From Adiantum capillus-veneris (Eukaryota; Streptophyta; Polypodiopsida; Polypodiales; Pteridaceae), in contig CM043945.1 of assembly GCA_014529385.2 (NCBI GenBank), forward strand, positions 154,410,741 to 154,474,740: a stretch of DNA of 64,000 nucleotides, read 5' to 3'. The translations under genes and the position numbers were made by a program. The notes under the pieces were generated by a model. The model made no database searches and had not been told where the DNA came from. It worked only from the letters and a program-made list of their open reading frames with translations. Positions 34,406 through 47,560 of this stretch are shown here, piece after piece (within the stretch, counting starts at the first letter, position 1; the number at the start of each line of letters is the position of its first letter).

Positions 34406-35441
34406 TTGAAATTTAGAAAACATTATTGTGTAAATCCTTTTAACAAAGGAAAACCAAAAAGTGTTGTCACTTTGAAATTGATTCAATGGAGGCCCAATGC
34501 CAAATGTCCAGATATCCTCTTTTCTTTGGAGAGCCTGGAGAGGAAGCATAATTATTTTTTAGCAAATCTCAAGACGTCTTGCCGTATCAAGAGGATAGTA
34601 ACTGATCAAGAACGTGTAGAAATGTTTGAGGTGGTACTTAGGAAAGATGCCAGCACTTGGTTTGACTCTTTGCCTAAGGAAGTTAAGGGGAATTACACGG
34701 AAGTTTTGAATCGTTTCAAGAGATACTTCTTTGATCCCCAAAACACTCAAAAACTATGGCAAGACATTGTTTCTCATAAGCAAAAAGATTTAGATAACTA
34801 CTACTTATACAAACAAGAGTTTCTACGTCTTTGGGCTCTATAAATATGAAATGTTGCCCAACCTTTGTGATGGCATAGAGTTTCTAAAGAAGGAGAGGTT
34901 AATAGCTAGACTCTTTCTTAACCTTGAGGTAAAGTTGGAGGCGCATGCACTTGCCACCTATGATGCAGCTGAAATTAGATCTTCCAAGAAGTATAGGAAA
35001 CTCAAGTGCCTAAGGGGAGAGGTTCCAATAGAAGGTCTTAGACTCAAAATTAAGTCACAAGCATCAACATCTAGGGAGATTCTTGAGGTTACAGTTGAAG
35101 TGATTGACAAGTTAAATGAATCTTTCAGCAGCCTGTCAATTCACCTTGCACCAGCTGTAGGTCCAAAGGGACAAGCAAAGAAGTCAAAAGAGCGAGAGCT
35201 ATCACCTAGGAGAGTCTTGCAATGTTGGAATTTTGGAGAGTCTAGACATGGGATGTATAATTGTCCTTGGCCCCGTGGGGAGCTAGCGAGACCTTTCTTG
35301 AGTTGCCCAGTGATGAATGCAGGTGAAGGAATGGGTCAACAACCAAGGCTCTACAAAGGCCAAATGGAGCAAGACCAAGGGGTGGAAGGAGTTTCACGTT
35401 TGCCAGACCCAAATGTGCATGTGGTAGAGGTGACAAATTAA
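34406..35441 (+). pseudogene. Tat Gag (capsid and degenerate zinc knuckle)
   Basis: The first frame (34406-34843, 145 codons) holds a retrotransposon Gag core: CRIKRIVTDQERVEMFEVVL, RKDASTWFDSLPKEVKGNYT and VLNRFKRYFFDP. After a stop and frameshift at about 34845 the second frame (34851-35441, 196 codons) continues with FLKKERLIARLFLNLEVKLE and reaches a CCHC knuckle, CWNFGESRHGMYNCPWPRG, in which the second Cys has become Phe. The product would form the virus-like particle. With the frameshift and the lost cysteine it is probably dead. Confidence 0.85.
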
Positions 35442-35615
35442 AAAGAGATTGACATGGAAGAAAATGGAATTAAGTGTGGTCGAGGAAAAGGTAAGGAAAA
35501 AGAAGGAGTCATATCACAAAGTGACCATGGACAAGAGAAGAAGGCGAAGGAGACCAAGGAAGCCAAGCGGACTTGAAGTAGTTTCAACCTCCAAGACTTC
35601 CCTCTTGGATATGGT

Positions 35616-36176
35616 ATGGCTCCATACAAATTGTTGGAAGACAGGAGAGGTAAGGGTCTTGATATATCATGGCCTCAGTTTCTTGCATTATGTCCACAAG
35701 TTAGGAGGGATTTAACAAAGGCAGTTAGCACTAGAAGAAAGGTAAAAGAGAGTGTGCATGTTGTAAAAATTGCACAAGCTCAAATAAATGAGGATATTAC
35801 ACATGTGTTAGATTGTTACACCAAAGGAAGGTTGGTTAGGAAAGTTTTAGTGGATGGGGGTGCACAAATTTGCATCATGACAGAGGGACTCATGCAAAGA
35901 GTAGGCATGCACATCTATGAGACACCTGAAATCAAATTAAAAATGGAAATCGATAGCAAGACTAGGTGCATAGGCATCTGTAAAAATGGTTTTGAGGAAG
36001 CCTTTGGCATTAACAAAGTAGTGGATTTCTATGTTATGTCTACCAAAGAAAATGGTTACCCATTTATCCTAGGAAGACCATGGCTAATGAAAAAGCAAGC
36101 TTTGCAGGATTGGGAGAGTGGAAAATTAATTTGTAGGAATGAAAATCATAAGAAGGTTGTCTTTCACATGAAGTAG
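35616..36176 (+). pseudogene. Tat retropepsin
   Basis: Open frame of 186 codons. The active-site region reads VRKVLVDGGAQICIMTEGLM, that is D-G-G-A, a common Tat variant of DSGA. The flap and C-terminal landmark NGYPFILGRPWLMKKQALQD are intact. It is frameshifted relative to Gag and separated by 175 bp. In the full element it would cleave the polyprotein. Confidence 0.8.
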
Positions 36177-36347
36177 CAACACCAAGAGGAGCTCCATAAA
36201 TAATCATCTCAAAGTGAGACGGAAGAAGAGTGGACCAATAACACTTTAGAAGAAGAAAGTAGTGGAAGCATTACTAAAGAGGAGTCTTCCATCAAAGTCA
36301 AGGGGGTAAGGTTTAAGCCAACCAACCAAGAGACCTCTTGCCCAGGC

Positions 36348-37081
36348 TTGGAGGAGGTAGGTACTCAAGAGAATCAAAATGTGGAAGATGAAGGAATGTT
36401 AGAAGGTATGTTGTCTACAGCACTAACAAAGGATGAAAGAGAGGAGTTCAAAGGTGTGTTAAGGAAATTTCCTAGGATTTTTGCTAAACACTACAACAAT
36501 GATGTGTGTGGAGTAGATGTTGTTCAACATAATATTGAGTTGAAGCTAGAGGCCACACGTAAGGCTCAAAAGCTATGAAGGCTAGAGTCATCAAGGAGCA
36601 GGCTTTACTCAAGGAGGTAAGAAAGCTTCTAACAGCAGGTTTCATTTATTCAGTGGAGAATTCAGAGTGGGTATCTCCTGTTTTTGTCACTCCCAAGAAG
36701 AACGGAAAGTGGAGGGTGTGTGTGGACTACCGTCTCCTAAATGAGGTAGCAAAAAGAGATCACTTTGCCCTCCCTTTTCAGGATGAGATACTAAATGAGG
36801 TATCTAGTCACGAGAAGTACACTGTGTGCGATGGCTACTCAAGTTACTTTCAAATAGGCACCGCATTGGAGAATCAGTTGAAAAAAACCTTCATCGCTCC
36901 TTCGAGTTGTTATGCTTTGAGAGTCATGCCATTTGGCCTGACAAATGCTCCTGCAACTTTCCAACGCTTCATGAACATGGTGTTTCAAGCATTCTTTGGA
37001 AAGTCCATTAGGGTTTTTATTGATGATTTTTTCTTTTATAGCTCAAAATCATTGCATCTACAAAAGGTAGAAGAACGTTGA
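36348..37081 (+). pseudogene. Tat reverse transcriptase
   Basis: The linker (36348-36578) gives LTKDEREEFKGVLRKFPRIF. A frameshift leads to the main frame 36575-37081: LLTAGFIYSVENSEWVSPVF, VTPKKNGKWRVCVDYRLLNE, KRDHFALPFQDEILNEVSSH, EKYTVCDGYSSYFQIGTALE, VMPFGLTNAPATFQRFMNMV and the catalytic site RVFIDDFFFYSS. The DD pair is preserved. The order and the CDGYSxYxQI and PFGLxNAPATFQR motifs fit the Tat/Athila clade. This is the best preserved pol domain in the window. Confidence 0.9.
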
Positions 37082-37096
37082 AAAACAATTTACGAC

Positions 37097-37887
37097 ATGG
37101 GAGGTCAGCTAAATCCCGACAAATTTCACATAGGTGAGGATGAAGGGATCCTGCTCAGTTACAAAGTTTCCTATAAAGTCATTGAGGTGGATCCTTCAAA
37201 GGCAAAGGCTCTTATTGAGCTCTCATCACCCAAGAATCTCAAAGAGGTCATCTCATTCATTCAAAAGGTGAAATATATGTCACGCTTCATTCACTTAGCT
37301 TCAGAGTTGTTTCACCCTTTGCAAAAATTGACACAACAAGTCGAGTTTGTTTGGTTTGATGAGCTTGAAGAATATTTTTGTAACATCAAAGTCATTCTAT
37401 CAGAACTACCAACACTTATGCCTCCTTGTTGGGAGTACTTCTTTGTTAGCTCTAGTGCTGGGAAAGAAACAATTGGGGCTATTTTTCTACAACAAGATCC
37501 CCACAGTACCAGGATGCGATCCATCCACTTTGCTAGTAGGGTCATGAATGTTTTCGAGAGAGGCTACACGGAGGCAAAACTCATGATGATTTCTCTCATG
37601 TTTGCGGTGAGAAAGTTTAGATCCTACTTGCTACCAAAACCTTTTGTAATCCTCACTGCAAAAAATTTGTTCCCTTGGGTGTCATCTCAAATGAATGTTA
37701 GTACTAGGATCTCAAAGTGGATTATGGAGTTGCAAGAGTTTCAATACTCTTTTAAGGTAGAAGATAGTCTGCGTGCACAATTGGCAGGGATTCTCACTTA
37801 TAGGGTACATGAGAAGGAGATTAAGGTGCCTGAAGTAAGACCCTACCATTTCCACCACCAAAACGTATTCCTAATTCTTTTACCTTA
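37097..37887 (+). pseudogene. Tat RNase H (first)
   Basis: One frame from MGGQLNPDKFHIGEDEGILL through SPKNLKEVISFIQKVKYMSR, FIHLASELFHPLQKL and VSSSAGKETIGAIFLQQDPH to RSIHFASRVMNVFERGYTEA. The matching motifs are the gypsy tether region and RNase H (FxxASR, ExxYTxxExE). The first catalytic Asp (xxxxSDASxxG) reads VSSSAGKE, so it is lost. A stop at about 37082 separates this frame from the RT. Confidence 0.8.
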
Positions 37888-38376
37888 TTCTTTGATGGAG
37901 ATTTTTGTCAAGCCACAAGAAAAGCAGGGGGAGGGCTAGTGTTGCTCGACCCAAAAGGAGAGGTGGTCGTGAAAGAGAAGGTCAATCTACCAGGATCAGC
38001 TAGCAACAATGAAGTAGAAGTTGACACACTACTTCATGGTTTAAAGATGTGCATTGGCCAAAGTATACAACGTCTCATGGTAAAGGGGGATGCACTTCTC
38101 ATTGTGAAGCAGATTTTAGAAATCTGGGCATGTAGGAATGAAAGCCTAAGGACAAAAAGTCATCCCATACGTAGGTTGTTTAATCAATTTGAAGAGGTGA
38201 AACTATATCATATTCCTATGAAACAAAATGAGGATGCTGATTTACTTGCACAACAAGGAATTGTATGTGTTGAGAAAGAAGTACAAATCATCACGATGGA
38301 AGTAGTGGTCAAGCAACCGAGGTACCAGGGATTGGAGTCATTGACTCCCATTATTGGCTACATTTTGGAGGGTTAG
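37888..38376 (+). pseudogene. Second (archaeal-type) RNase H of the Tat element
   Basis: Frame from about 37888: FFDGDFCQATRKAGGGLVLL, SNNEVEVDTLLHGLKMCIGQ, QRLMVKGDALLIVKQILEIW and YHIPMKQNEDADLLAQQGIV. The four acidic positions of RNase H (Asp in FDG, Glu in NNEVE, Asp in KGDAL, Asp in EDADL) are all present. A second RNase H between the first RNase H and integrase is a hallmark of the Tat lineage, which identifies the family. It overlaps the end of the preceding frame by a frameshift. Confidence 0.85.
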
Positions 38377-38399
38377 TTTACACAAGACTTCACAAAGGC

Positions 38400-39191
38400 T
38401 CAGAAGAGGAGACTTATGAAGAAGGCAAGTGTGTATCTCTTCCTAGAAGGGTCCCTCTATCAAAGAAGGAAGGATCAAGTGTGCAGAAGAGTACCAACTA
38501 TTGAGGAAATTCCAGACATTTTAAAAGGTTTGCATGTGGTGGTCATTTTTCCCAAGAGATAACTGTGAAGAAGATTTTGCTTGCAAGGTGTGTTTGGCCA
38601 AGTCTACATGTGGATGTCCAACATTGGTGTAAAATCTGTCACATTTATCAGGTAATTGGGAATAGAAGATTGGTATATGGTCCAAGGAAAATTGTACTTG
38701 CAAATGGACCCTTTGAAAAGTGGGGCATTGATTCTATGGGTCCTCTCCCTAGGACAAAAAATGGTAAGATCTACATTCTAGTGGTTGTAGACTACATGAC
38801 TAGGTGGGTGGAAGCACAAAGTGTGGCAAAGGTAAATAAGAAGACAATGAGAAAATTCGTCTACACTCACATTTGTTGTAGATTTGGCACACCTTTGGAG
38901 ATTGTTTTTGATAATGGTGCACGGTTTAGAAATGGCTTTCTCACAGAAGTCTGTGAAGAACCTCACATTCTACATTGTCAGAATAGACCCTACTACCCAC
39001 AGTCAAATGGTTTGGTTGAAAAGGCTAATGGTGTCATTGAAGGCATCATTAGAAAAATGGTGAAAAACAAGACAAACTTGTGGGATGACTTCTTGAATGG
39101 TGCCTTGTGGGCGTATCAAACCACATATAGGGAAGCCACGGAGTTCACACCATTTCACTTGGTCTATGGTCAAGAGGATTATAACCAATAG
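38400..39191 (+). pseudogene. Tat integrase
   Basis: After a zinc-binding region in broken frame, the core is open at 38565-39191 (208 codons): FEKWGIDSMGPLPRTKNGKI, VVVDYMTRWVEAQSVAKVNK, TPLEIVFDNGARFRNGFLTE, RPYYPQSNGLVEKANGVIEG and NGALWAYQTTYREATEFTPF, ending LVYGQE. The DDE residues (GID, FDNG, VEKAN) are all present. The catalytic core looks intact as a frame, though the polyprotein around it is not. Confidence 0.9.
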
Positions 39192-39706
39192 TGCTCAACA
39201 TTCCAACAGTGCGACTTCATGGCAAAAAAACACAAGATGATCAAGAAGCATGGATGGATCTAATTCTTACCGTAGCTGAGCTTGAGTGGAAAAGAGAATT
39301 AGCATACGAGTGCTACAAGAGGAAAGCTACACAGACGAAGGAGAAGCTTGACAAGAAACTAATGGACAAAGCCATCAATGAAGGAGATCGTGTACTAAGG
39401 TATGACAATCGACTCGATGATCGTTTTGATGCCAAGTTTGAAACTAGATGGCAAGGTCCATACATAGTCAAGAAGGCTTTCAATTCAAGTTACTATCAAC
39501 TTATGGACTTGAATTGGAAAGAACACTCCAGGAAGGTAAACGGGTATCGGTTGAAGCCCTATTTGAGTCGCCTTCTACCAAAGGATCTACCAAAGATTTG
39601 TCAAAAGGTAGCTATCTCATGTAAGTATTATTCCATGAAGCATGAGTGTAACTCAAGCCAAAATGCCGAGGGGCCGACTGTGAAGCACTCTCTTTGGAAA
39701 ATATGA
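39191..39706 (+). pseudogene. Tat integrase C-terminal domain
   Basis: A frame of 171 codons containing LNIPTVRLHGKKTQDDQEAW, ELAYECYKRKATQTKEKLDK, VLRYDNRLDDRFDAKFETRW and QGPYIVKKAFNSSYYQLMDL. This is the GPY/F-type C-terminal region (WxGPYxV) of gypsy integrases, and no chromodomain follows it, in agreement with the Tat lineage. It is in another frame from the integrase core. Confidence 0.8.
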
Positions 39707-39736
39707 TTTATGATGGTACATGAATATACCATCATC

Positions 39737-39751
39737 CTGGGGAAGTGCTAC
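39737..39751 (+). promoter_or_regulatory. Polypurine tract, right Tat element
   Basis: CCTGGGGAAGTGCTAC directly before the LTR start TGTTAGCCG. Interrupted by pyrimidines, so decayed. Confidence 0.5.
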
Positions 39752-42364
<2,613 letters not shown>

Positions 42365-42479
42365 GTTTAGTAGTTTTTGCTTGTCCTTTATGATGTCTTT
42401 ATTTGATACCATTTTTGTTTGACACAGGGCAAGAGAAATTGCAGTTAGTTTCCCTGCATGATTTGAATTATTCCATTGC

Positions 42480-42617
42480 ATGCAAAACCATAAAAAGTGG
42501 CGTATTGCCAAGGCTAGACAACTACAAAAAGAAAAAGTCGAGATTGAGAAGCACCTGGCTAGCTATCTTAAACGCTTAACAAAAATTGTTGAGTACTTCA
42601 GTGGTATACACTGCTAG
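42480..42617 (+). pseudogene. Short basic helical ORF
   Basis: 45 residues, MQNHKKWRIAKARQLQKEKV ... IVEYFSGIHC. Strongly basic and helical. It lies 12 bp ahead of the FCP1-like ORF in another frame and may be the N-terminus or an exon of the same gene. Confidence 0.3.
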
Positions 42618-42628
42618 ACTCAATATGC

Positions 42629-42967
42629 GTGCTAAAGCCATTGTCAGATGAGGGGCGCGCTTTGGTTTTTGATTTAAATGCCCTTCTTGTTCAAGTTGTA
42701 GAGCCAATGCATGGTGACATTCCCCCTAAACATGCAAAGGAAATGATAAAGTACAATGTGCAAGATAGGAGGTATTTATTTTGTCGTAGAGACATCCACA
42801 AATTTTTGGATTGCTGCCTCCAATTTTTTCATGTGTATATATGGAGCACCAGCATGGCACCTAAAGTGAATGTAATATTACAAACAATATTCAAAGAGGA
42901 ACGGGCTAAGCTGAGAGGTGTTTTTTCACAACTGCAACTTTGGGCCCCAAAACGGTCTAATTATTGA
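42629..42967 (+). pseudogene. FCP1-like (NIF) phosphatase-domain fragment
   Basis: 112 residues. RALVFDLNALLVQV corresponds to the catalytic DxDx(T/V) strand of FCP1/NIF phosphatases, but the second Asp is Asn, which predicts no phosphatase activity. Further landmarks are RRYLFCRRDIHKFLDCCLQF and FHVYIWSTSMAPKVNVILQT, equivalent to the family blocks around YxxxRPxLxxFLxxxxxxFxxxIWS(S/T). The C-terminal half of the domain is missing. The fragment ends EERAKLRGVFSQLQLWAPKR. FCP1-like proteins act on phosphoproteins such as the RNA polymerase II tail. A DLN variant would be non-catalytic. It directly follows the Tat LTR. Confidence 0.6.
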
Positions 42968-43172
42968 CAATAGTATGTACAAAGTGTGCCAGAACCCCGA
43001 AGGAAGTTGGCTTGTTACTCCTAAGGTAGAGAACCAGACCAAAAAATAGCATCAAAACTTCTTAATAGATACTTTAAGTGGCAGGGTGTTCCTATGACTG
43101 CAATCAGAGGATCATGCAGCGTATAAAACTGAAAATGCGTTTCATACTACCCCAAAAAAAAATTCACAAGAA

Positions 43173-43532
43173 GTGATCAGGAAGCTGGAATCAAAAATGA
43201 AAAAGCGCAATGAGGCCCAGTGTAAGGAAGCCTTGCGTAGGAGACAAAGGGAGGCTGATGAAGAAGCTGAAAGACATAAGAGAGAGAGGCTACAGAGGGA
43301 AAAATTAGAGAAGCAGCAACAAAAAAAAAAGAGAGAGAGTTGCAAGAACCAAAAGCTTAGCAAGAAGAAGAAAGAGGACCCAAAAGCTCAGCAAACAAAG
43401 AAGCAAACGGACACCGGGAAAAAGCGAGTGTACAAGCGCGCTAAACCACGATCTTATCCAGAGTGGGAGGCTCTCTATAGTTTTGTAACATTATGGGGGG
43501 AAATTTGTAAATTGCCTTTTCAATGTTGGTAA
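43173..43532 (+). pseudogene. Lys/Glu-rich coiled-coil ORF
   Basis: 119 residues: MIRKLESKMKKRNEAQCKEA, LRRRQREADEEAERHKRERL, then Lys-rich KKKKEDPKAQQTKKQTDTGK. A charged single alpha helix or coiled coil with nuclear-localisation-like clusters, ending in an aromatic segment, SYPEWEALYSFVTLWGEICK. It lies about 205 bp after the FCP1-like ORF and may be the C-terminus of the same dead gene. No family assigned. Confidence 0.4.
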
Positions 43533-43669
43533 CTATTTTGACATTCACTACAGATAGTAATGATCAGATCCTGTACTATTCTTTTTTTCAAGACAATACT
43601 ATGTGTACTGTTGGCATTCTTTTTTGTCTTGTAAACATTGAATTTGTATACATTCTTGTTGAAAATCAG

Positions 43670-45180
43670 TAAAGGTGTGCTAATTAGCATAATGTTTATG
43701 CTAGTTAGCAGATTGTTTATGCTAACTAGAAAAAATAGTATGCTAATTAGCATACCCACAGTAGCAAATTAGAGTACATTCTAATTAGCATACATGGTAT
43801 AGGGTGAAAGCATGTTAACCTATCGCGCTTTTTGTGCTAGTTAGTATTTTCAAGTTAGCACATCTTTAAAAAGTTGGGCATCCGGTAAATTTTGTACAAA
43901 TAATATCAAAATTTGTCGGAGGTTGTACATTTGGATTCCTTGTTTCAAGTGCTTTCTACTGATATATCATATGTCATAGATCTTGGAGATGTAGCTCAAG
44001 TTATTGTACTAGTTAGCATATGTCAAAATTGTGCTAGTTAGCATTGTCCGGGACATGAAAAAGCATGCCACGTTAACATGCTTTCACCCTATAATAATTA
44101 GCATTCCTTCAATTAGCATACTATGGATTTTTGTTTTTGCTAACTTCCACCCACAACATAGTATGCTAATTAGCTTATACAATATATAGAAAGTTGCCAT
44201 CCCTTCTTGAAACCAGCATACAGTATGCTAATTAGCATACATGGTATGCTTATTACTATACATAGTATACAGAGAGCTGTAATCTCTTCTCCTTAAAACA
44301 AGCAAATGTATGCTAATTAGCTTATTGTCTATGCCTATTGGCATAGACATGCTAATTAGCATACCTTCAATTGGCATATTGTACATTTTTTTTTGTGACA
44401 ACTTCCACTCAGTATACTATGCTAATTAGGATACACGGTATACAAAAAGCTGCCATCCCTTCTCCTTGAAACCAGCAAAACTATGTTAATTAGCATACCC
44501 ACAGAATGCCAACTGGAATAAACAATATGCTAATTAGCATACACAGGATGCAGAGAGCTATCATCTCTTCTCCTTGAAACCAGCAAAGATATGATTATTA
44601 GCATGTTGTTTATGTCAACTGGCATAAATAGTATGCTAATTAGCATACCTTCAATTAGCATACTGTGCATTTTTGTTTGTCCTAACTTTCCCTCACAGCA
44701 TAGTATGCTAATTAGAACACACAGTATACAGGAAGTTGTCCTCTGTTCTCCCTAAACTGGCATAAATAGTATGCTAACTAGAATATACAGTGAACTGAAA
44801 GCTGCCATCTCTTCTCCTTGAACCAGCAAAGGTATGCTAGTTAGTATACACAGTATACAGAAAGTTTCCATCTCTTCTCCCCTAAACCAGCAAGGGTATG
44901 CTAATTATCATACTATTTATGCCAGTTGGCATAAACAATATGCTAATTAGCATTCCACTCACAACATAGTATACAGGAAGCTTCCATCTCTTCTCCTTGA
45001 AAACCAGCAAAATTATGCTTATTAGCATAAATAGTATGCTAATTAGCATTAGCATATGGAGTATACAAGAAGCTTCCATCTCTTCTCCTTGAAAACCAGC
45101 AAAAGGTATGCTAATTAGCACATTGTTTATGCTAACTAGCATAAACAGTATGCTAATTAGCATACCATTTATTATCATAC
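43670..45180. repeat. Palindromic ATGCTAATTAGCAT satellite-like array
   Basis: About 19 occurrences of the palindrome GTATGCTAATTAGCATAC or close variants, for example at 43740, 44225, 44350, 44528, 44633, 44940, 45032 and 45150. They are separated by a second conserved segment (CTTCCATCTCTTCTCCTTGA followed by AACCAGCAAA). The unit is roughly 150-170 bp but spacing is irregular, and each unit holds two or more palindromes. A MITE is nested at 43800-44091. Confidence 0.85.
43800..44091. mobile_element. 292-bp MITE with 20-bp perfect terminal inverted repeats
   Basis: Ends are TAGGGTGAAAGCATGTTAAC and its exact reverse complement. Both sides are flanked by TA (43798-43799 and 44092-44093), fitting a TA target duplication of the Tc1/mariner type. 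It has no coding capacity. The interior has CTAGTTAG motifs partly like the surrounding palindromes. Confidence 0.75.
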
Positions 45181-45609
45181 AGTGCAGGCCATTGTCCTTC
45201 TTATGGTACACGTCTTTCCAAACTTTGATGCCTTTCTTATAAGCTGGGTGTGCCATCTTTTATAGTTTCCATTTATATTTGTGGTCTACCTACCCAAACC
45301 ATATGGACTCCTGCTGTAAAAAGTGTAAATTGTAAGACACCAAAGGAGGCAGACTTTGAGCTTGTTTGATCACCTCTCTAGAGTTCTACATTTTCTTGAT
45401 GAGCTCAGATCCTCTAGGTTTAATGAGACAGGTTGTGCAAATGATCTCTCTTAAACTGAGACCCCTCTGTGATAAACACCAAATCCATGTATACACAAAG
45501 CACACAAGAGACAAATGATATCCAAGTTTTTTATAAAACTTCATTATATCCGAGTAAGAATTATATTGAAGATGCAGTGATTACAGCTTAAAAGTTGAAG
45601 GGCATGCTA
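45181..45609. other. Unassigned spacer
   Basis: A minus-strand frame starts at 45256 with MAHPAYKKGIKVWKDVYHKK and then runs into the palindrome array. Its first 25 residues look protein-like, but I cannot place them. Confidence 0.25.
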
Positions 45610-46940
45610 TTATAGATTGCTTCGTAGCTTTCTGGGTTGATTGTGTACACCTGCTATCTCCTTGGGATGTGCTCCATGGGTATTTTGATATATCGTACCA
45701 GATGTGAAAGTACGTGGATGATGTTGCTTGTGGTCTAGCTTGAAGGTGTATGCATCCAATTGCTCGTAATACAGACCTTGCAAAACACATGATCCTCTAT
45801 CAATTGCATTGCCCCACTCATCAAGGTGCCCCTTCTCCACCTTCTCCTTTGCTACAACACACTTGACCAGGTAGAAATCCACATCCTCAACGTTGGTCAA
45901 AGCATCTAGATTTATAGGAAACGTGCCACCAGCACATAGAGTGCTACTCAACACAACATGATGACCTTCATATGTGAAGTCGTTGTAGGTGTTTGCTTCA
46001 TTTGTCGGCTCAGAATCTGACATAGCCTCATCAGGTAATGGCATTAGAGGATGATAATCCCAAGGCTGCACGTGAGCTTTATTGACGCAACGATTCCATC
46101 TTCCATTCATGCATGCATCACAGAAGCATGCCAAGACTCTTGATGCAAGGGTAGTTGGATCCCCAGGGTTGCGACCACAAAAATCATGCAGAGAGTGAGA
46201 TTTTTCCACAGTGGCACAATTCCACTTCACCTCCATGTTCACTTTCCCCTCTTTAACCTCCCAGATCACATGGCCACATTCCCTTTCTTTTGAAGGATAG
46301 TGTGAAGGTGCTCCCTGCGAGACAGGTTGGCTTGGCAATAAGCAACCACATCAACTGCACACCGGAAAATATCTCCATTAGGTTTTAGTTGTTCATGGGT
46401 CAAGTTTCTTTTCACAACTGCCTCTACACCATCATGCTCTCCCTTACCGTTCCCTGATCCAAAGGAGAGCCAGCTCATCCCCATCTTTGTGAGTCCACCA
46501 TATCTTGCAACGAAGTAAAAAGGCCTGCCTCCCTTGAAATGCAAGGCCGCACCATCAGATCACACCCAATGTTCCTTACGAGTGACACCCTCTTGTTGTT
46601 ACCAGTCACGATGTAGCATGAAGCAGTGTTGCACGAACAACGTGTCATGCACCTTGTCATCTGATATGAAGAAGTGGATGGTTTTGACTACCTTCTCTGC
46701 CCTGTGGTAGTATGTTATGTGTACAAAAATGGTTACTTGACTAGAGTGCCAATGCATTGACTGGATCTCATTTTGTTTCTTGAAGGCATAATTCTCTGCA
46801 AAATCAACAATTGACATAACGCCACTGTCCAAAAACCAAAGAAGGAAATCCTTGAATTGTTGTCCTTGCCATCAAGCCCCATAGTTATGAGTGATAAAGA
46901 GCTCTAGCTTGGTCTTCAAGAGTTGAAGAAACTCCTAGCA
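45610..46940 (-). pseudogene. Transposase-like gene with GHGKG-type motif, family uncertain
   Basis: The minus-strand reading gives, in order: LKTKLELFITHNYGA, FKDFLLWFLDSGVMSIVDFA, ENYAFKKQNEIQSMHWHSSQ, HFFISDDKVHDTLFVQHCFM, SDGAALHFKGGRPFYFVARY and MGMSWLSFGSGNGKGEHDGV, then VKRNLTHEQLKPNG. After a frameshift at about 46300 follow a Cys-rich segment, FCDACMNGRWNRC, and a tail (DFYLVKCVVAKEKVEKGHLD). Stops occur at about 46599, 46565 and 46862. The SDGxAxxFK and GxGKGxxDG blocks are typical of a transposase-like family I remember from eukaryotic genomes, but I cannot name it safely. The Asp residues in DFAEN, SDD, SDG and HDG could include catalytic ones. No terminal repeats were found. Confidence 0.5.
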
Positions 46941-47560
46941 CTACATTTCTTTGTGCAAAAGATCTTTTCTTTTGTTACTATTTCCATGCTTGTCTTGAAC
47001 TTGTACATATATAACCACCAAGGCGAGTACTGCCCTTCAAAGCGACAAAAGATGAGAGAAACACATGGAATGGTGAGGCCGGTACAACTTCCACCTCTTG
47101 CGTTTTGACATGAAGAAAGAAGATACGAGATGGATGAAAGGACATTGCGGTTCATTGATAATAGAGGCTTAGCAAGGTCAGAGCTTGTTTACCCAAGGTT
47201 AAACAATGTCCTCAAATGGAGATCACACAAATAAATGCATATTGTCTTGACTATGGTGTCATTCACTTGATTCCCAACTGTCCAAAAAATCCAAACAGAG
47301 TCAAAATTTAGAAAGATCACAAAAAATGTCTAAGGAATTGTTCAGCTACCTAGTAGCTTAGAAAATGCCAACGTGGTACCAGTTCAAGTAGTTACGAGAG
47401 TGCAAGCTCAAAAGGAAGCAAATAAGAACCCATAGACAGAGAAAATAGAAATTTACGTGAGTCCAGAGACGGGTGAGACAAAGACCTGAGACAAAGACCG
47501 ATGCACCTAGTCAAAAAACCAAGAGCAAACAAAACAGCTTGAAAGCTAGAAAAGGCTAGG
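46941..47560. other. Unassigned spacer with weak coding traces
   Basis: A minus-strand frame (47155-46916) reads FEGQYSPWWLYMYKFKTSME, possibly an upstream part of the transposase. From 47160 on, nothing recognisable. Confidence 0.25.

Noticed and set aside
44882-45256. 124-residue ORF rich in MLISILFML
   Set aside because: Most of it is the translated palindrome array. Only the first 25 residues look protein-like.
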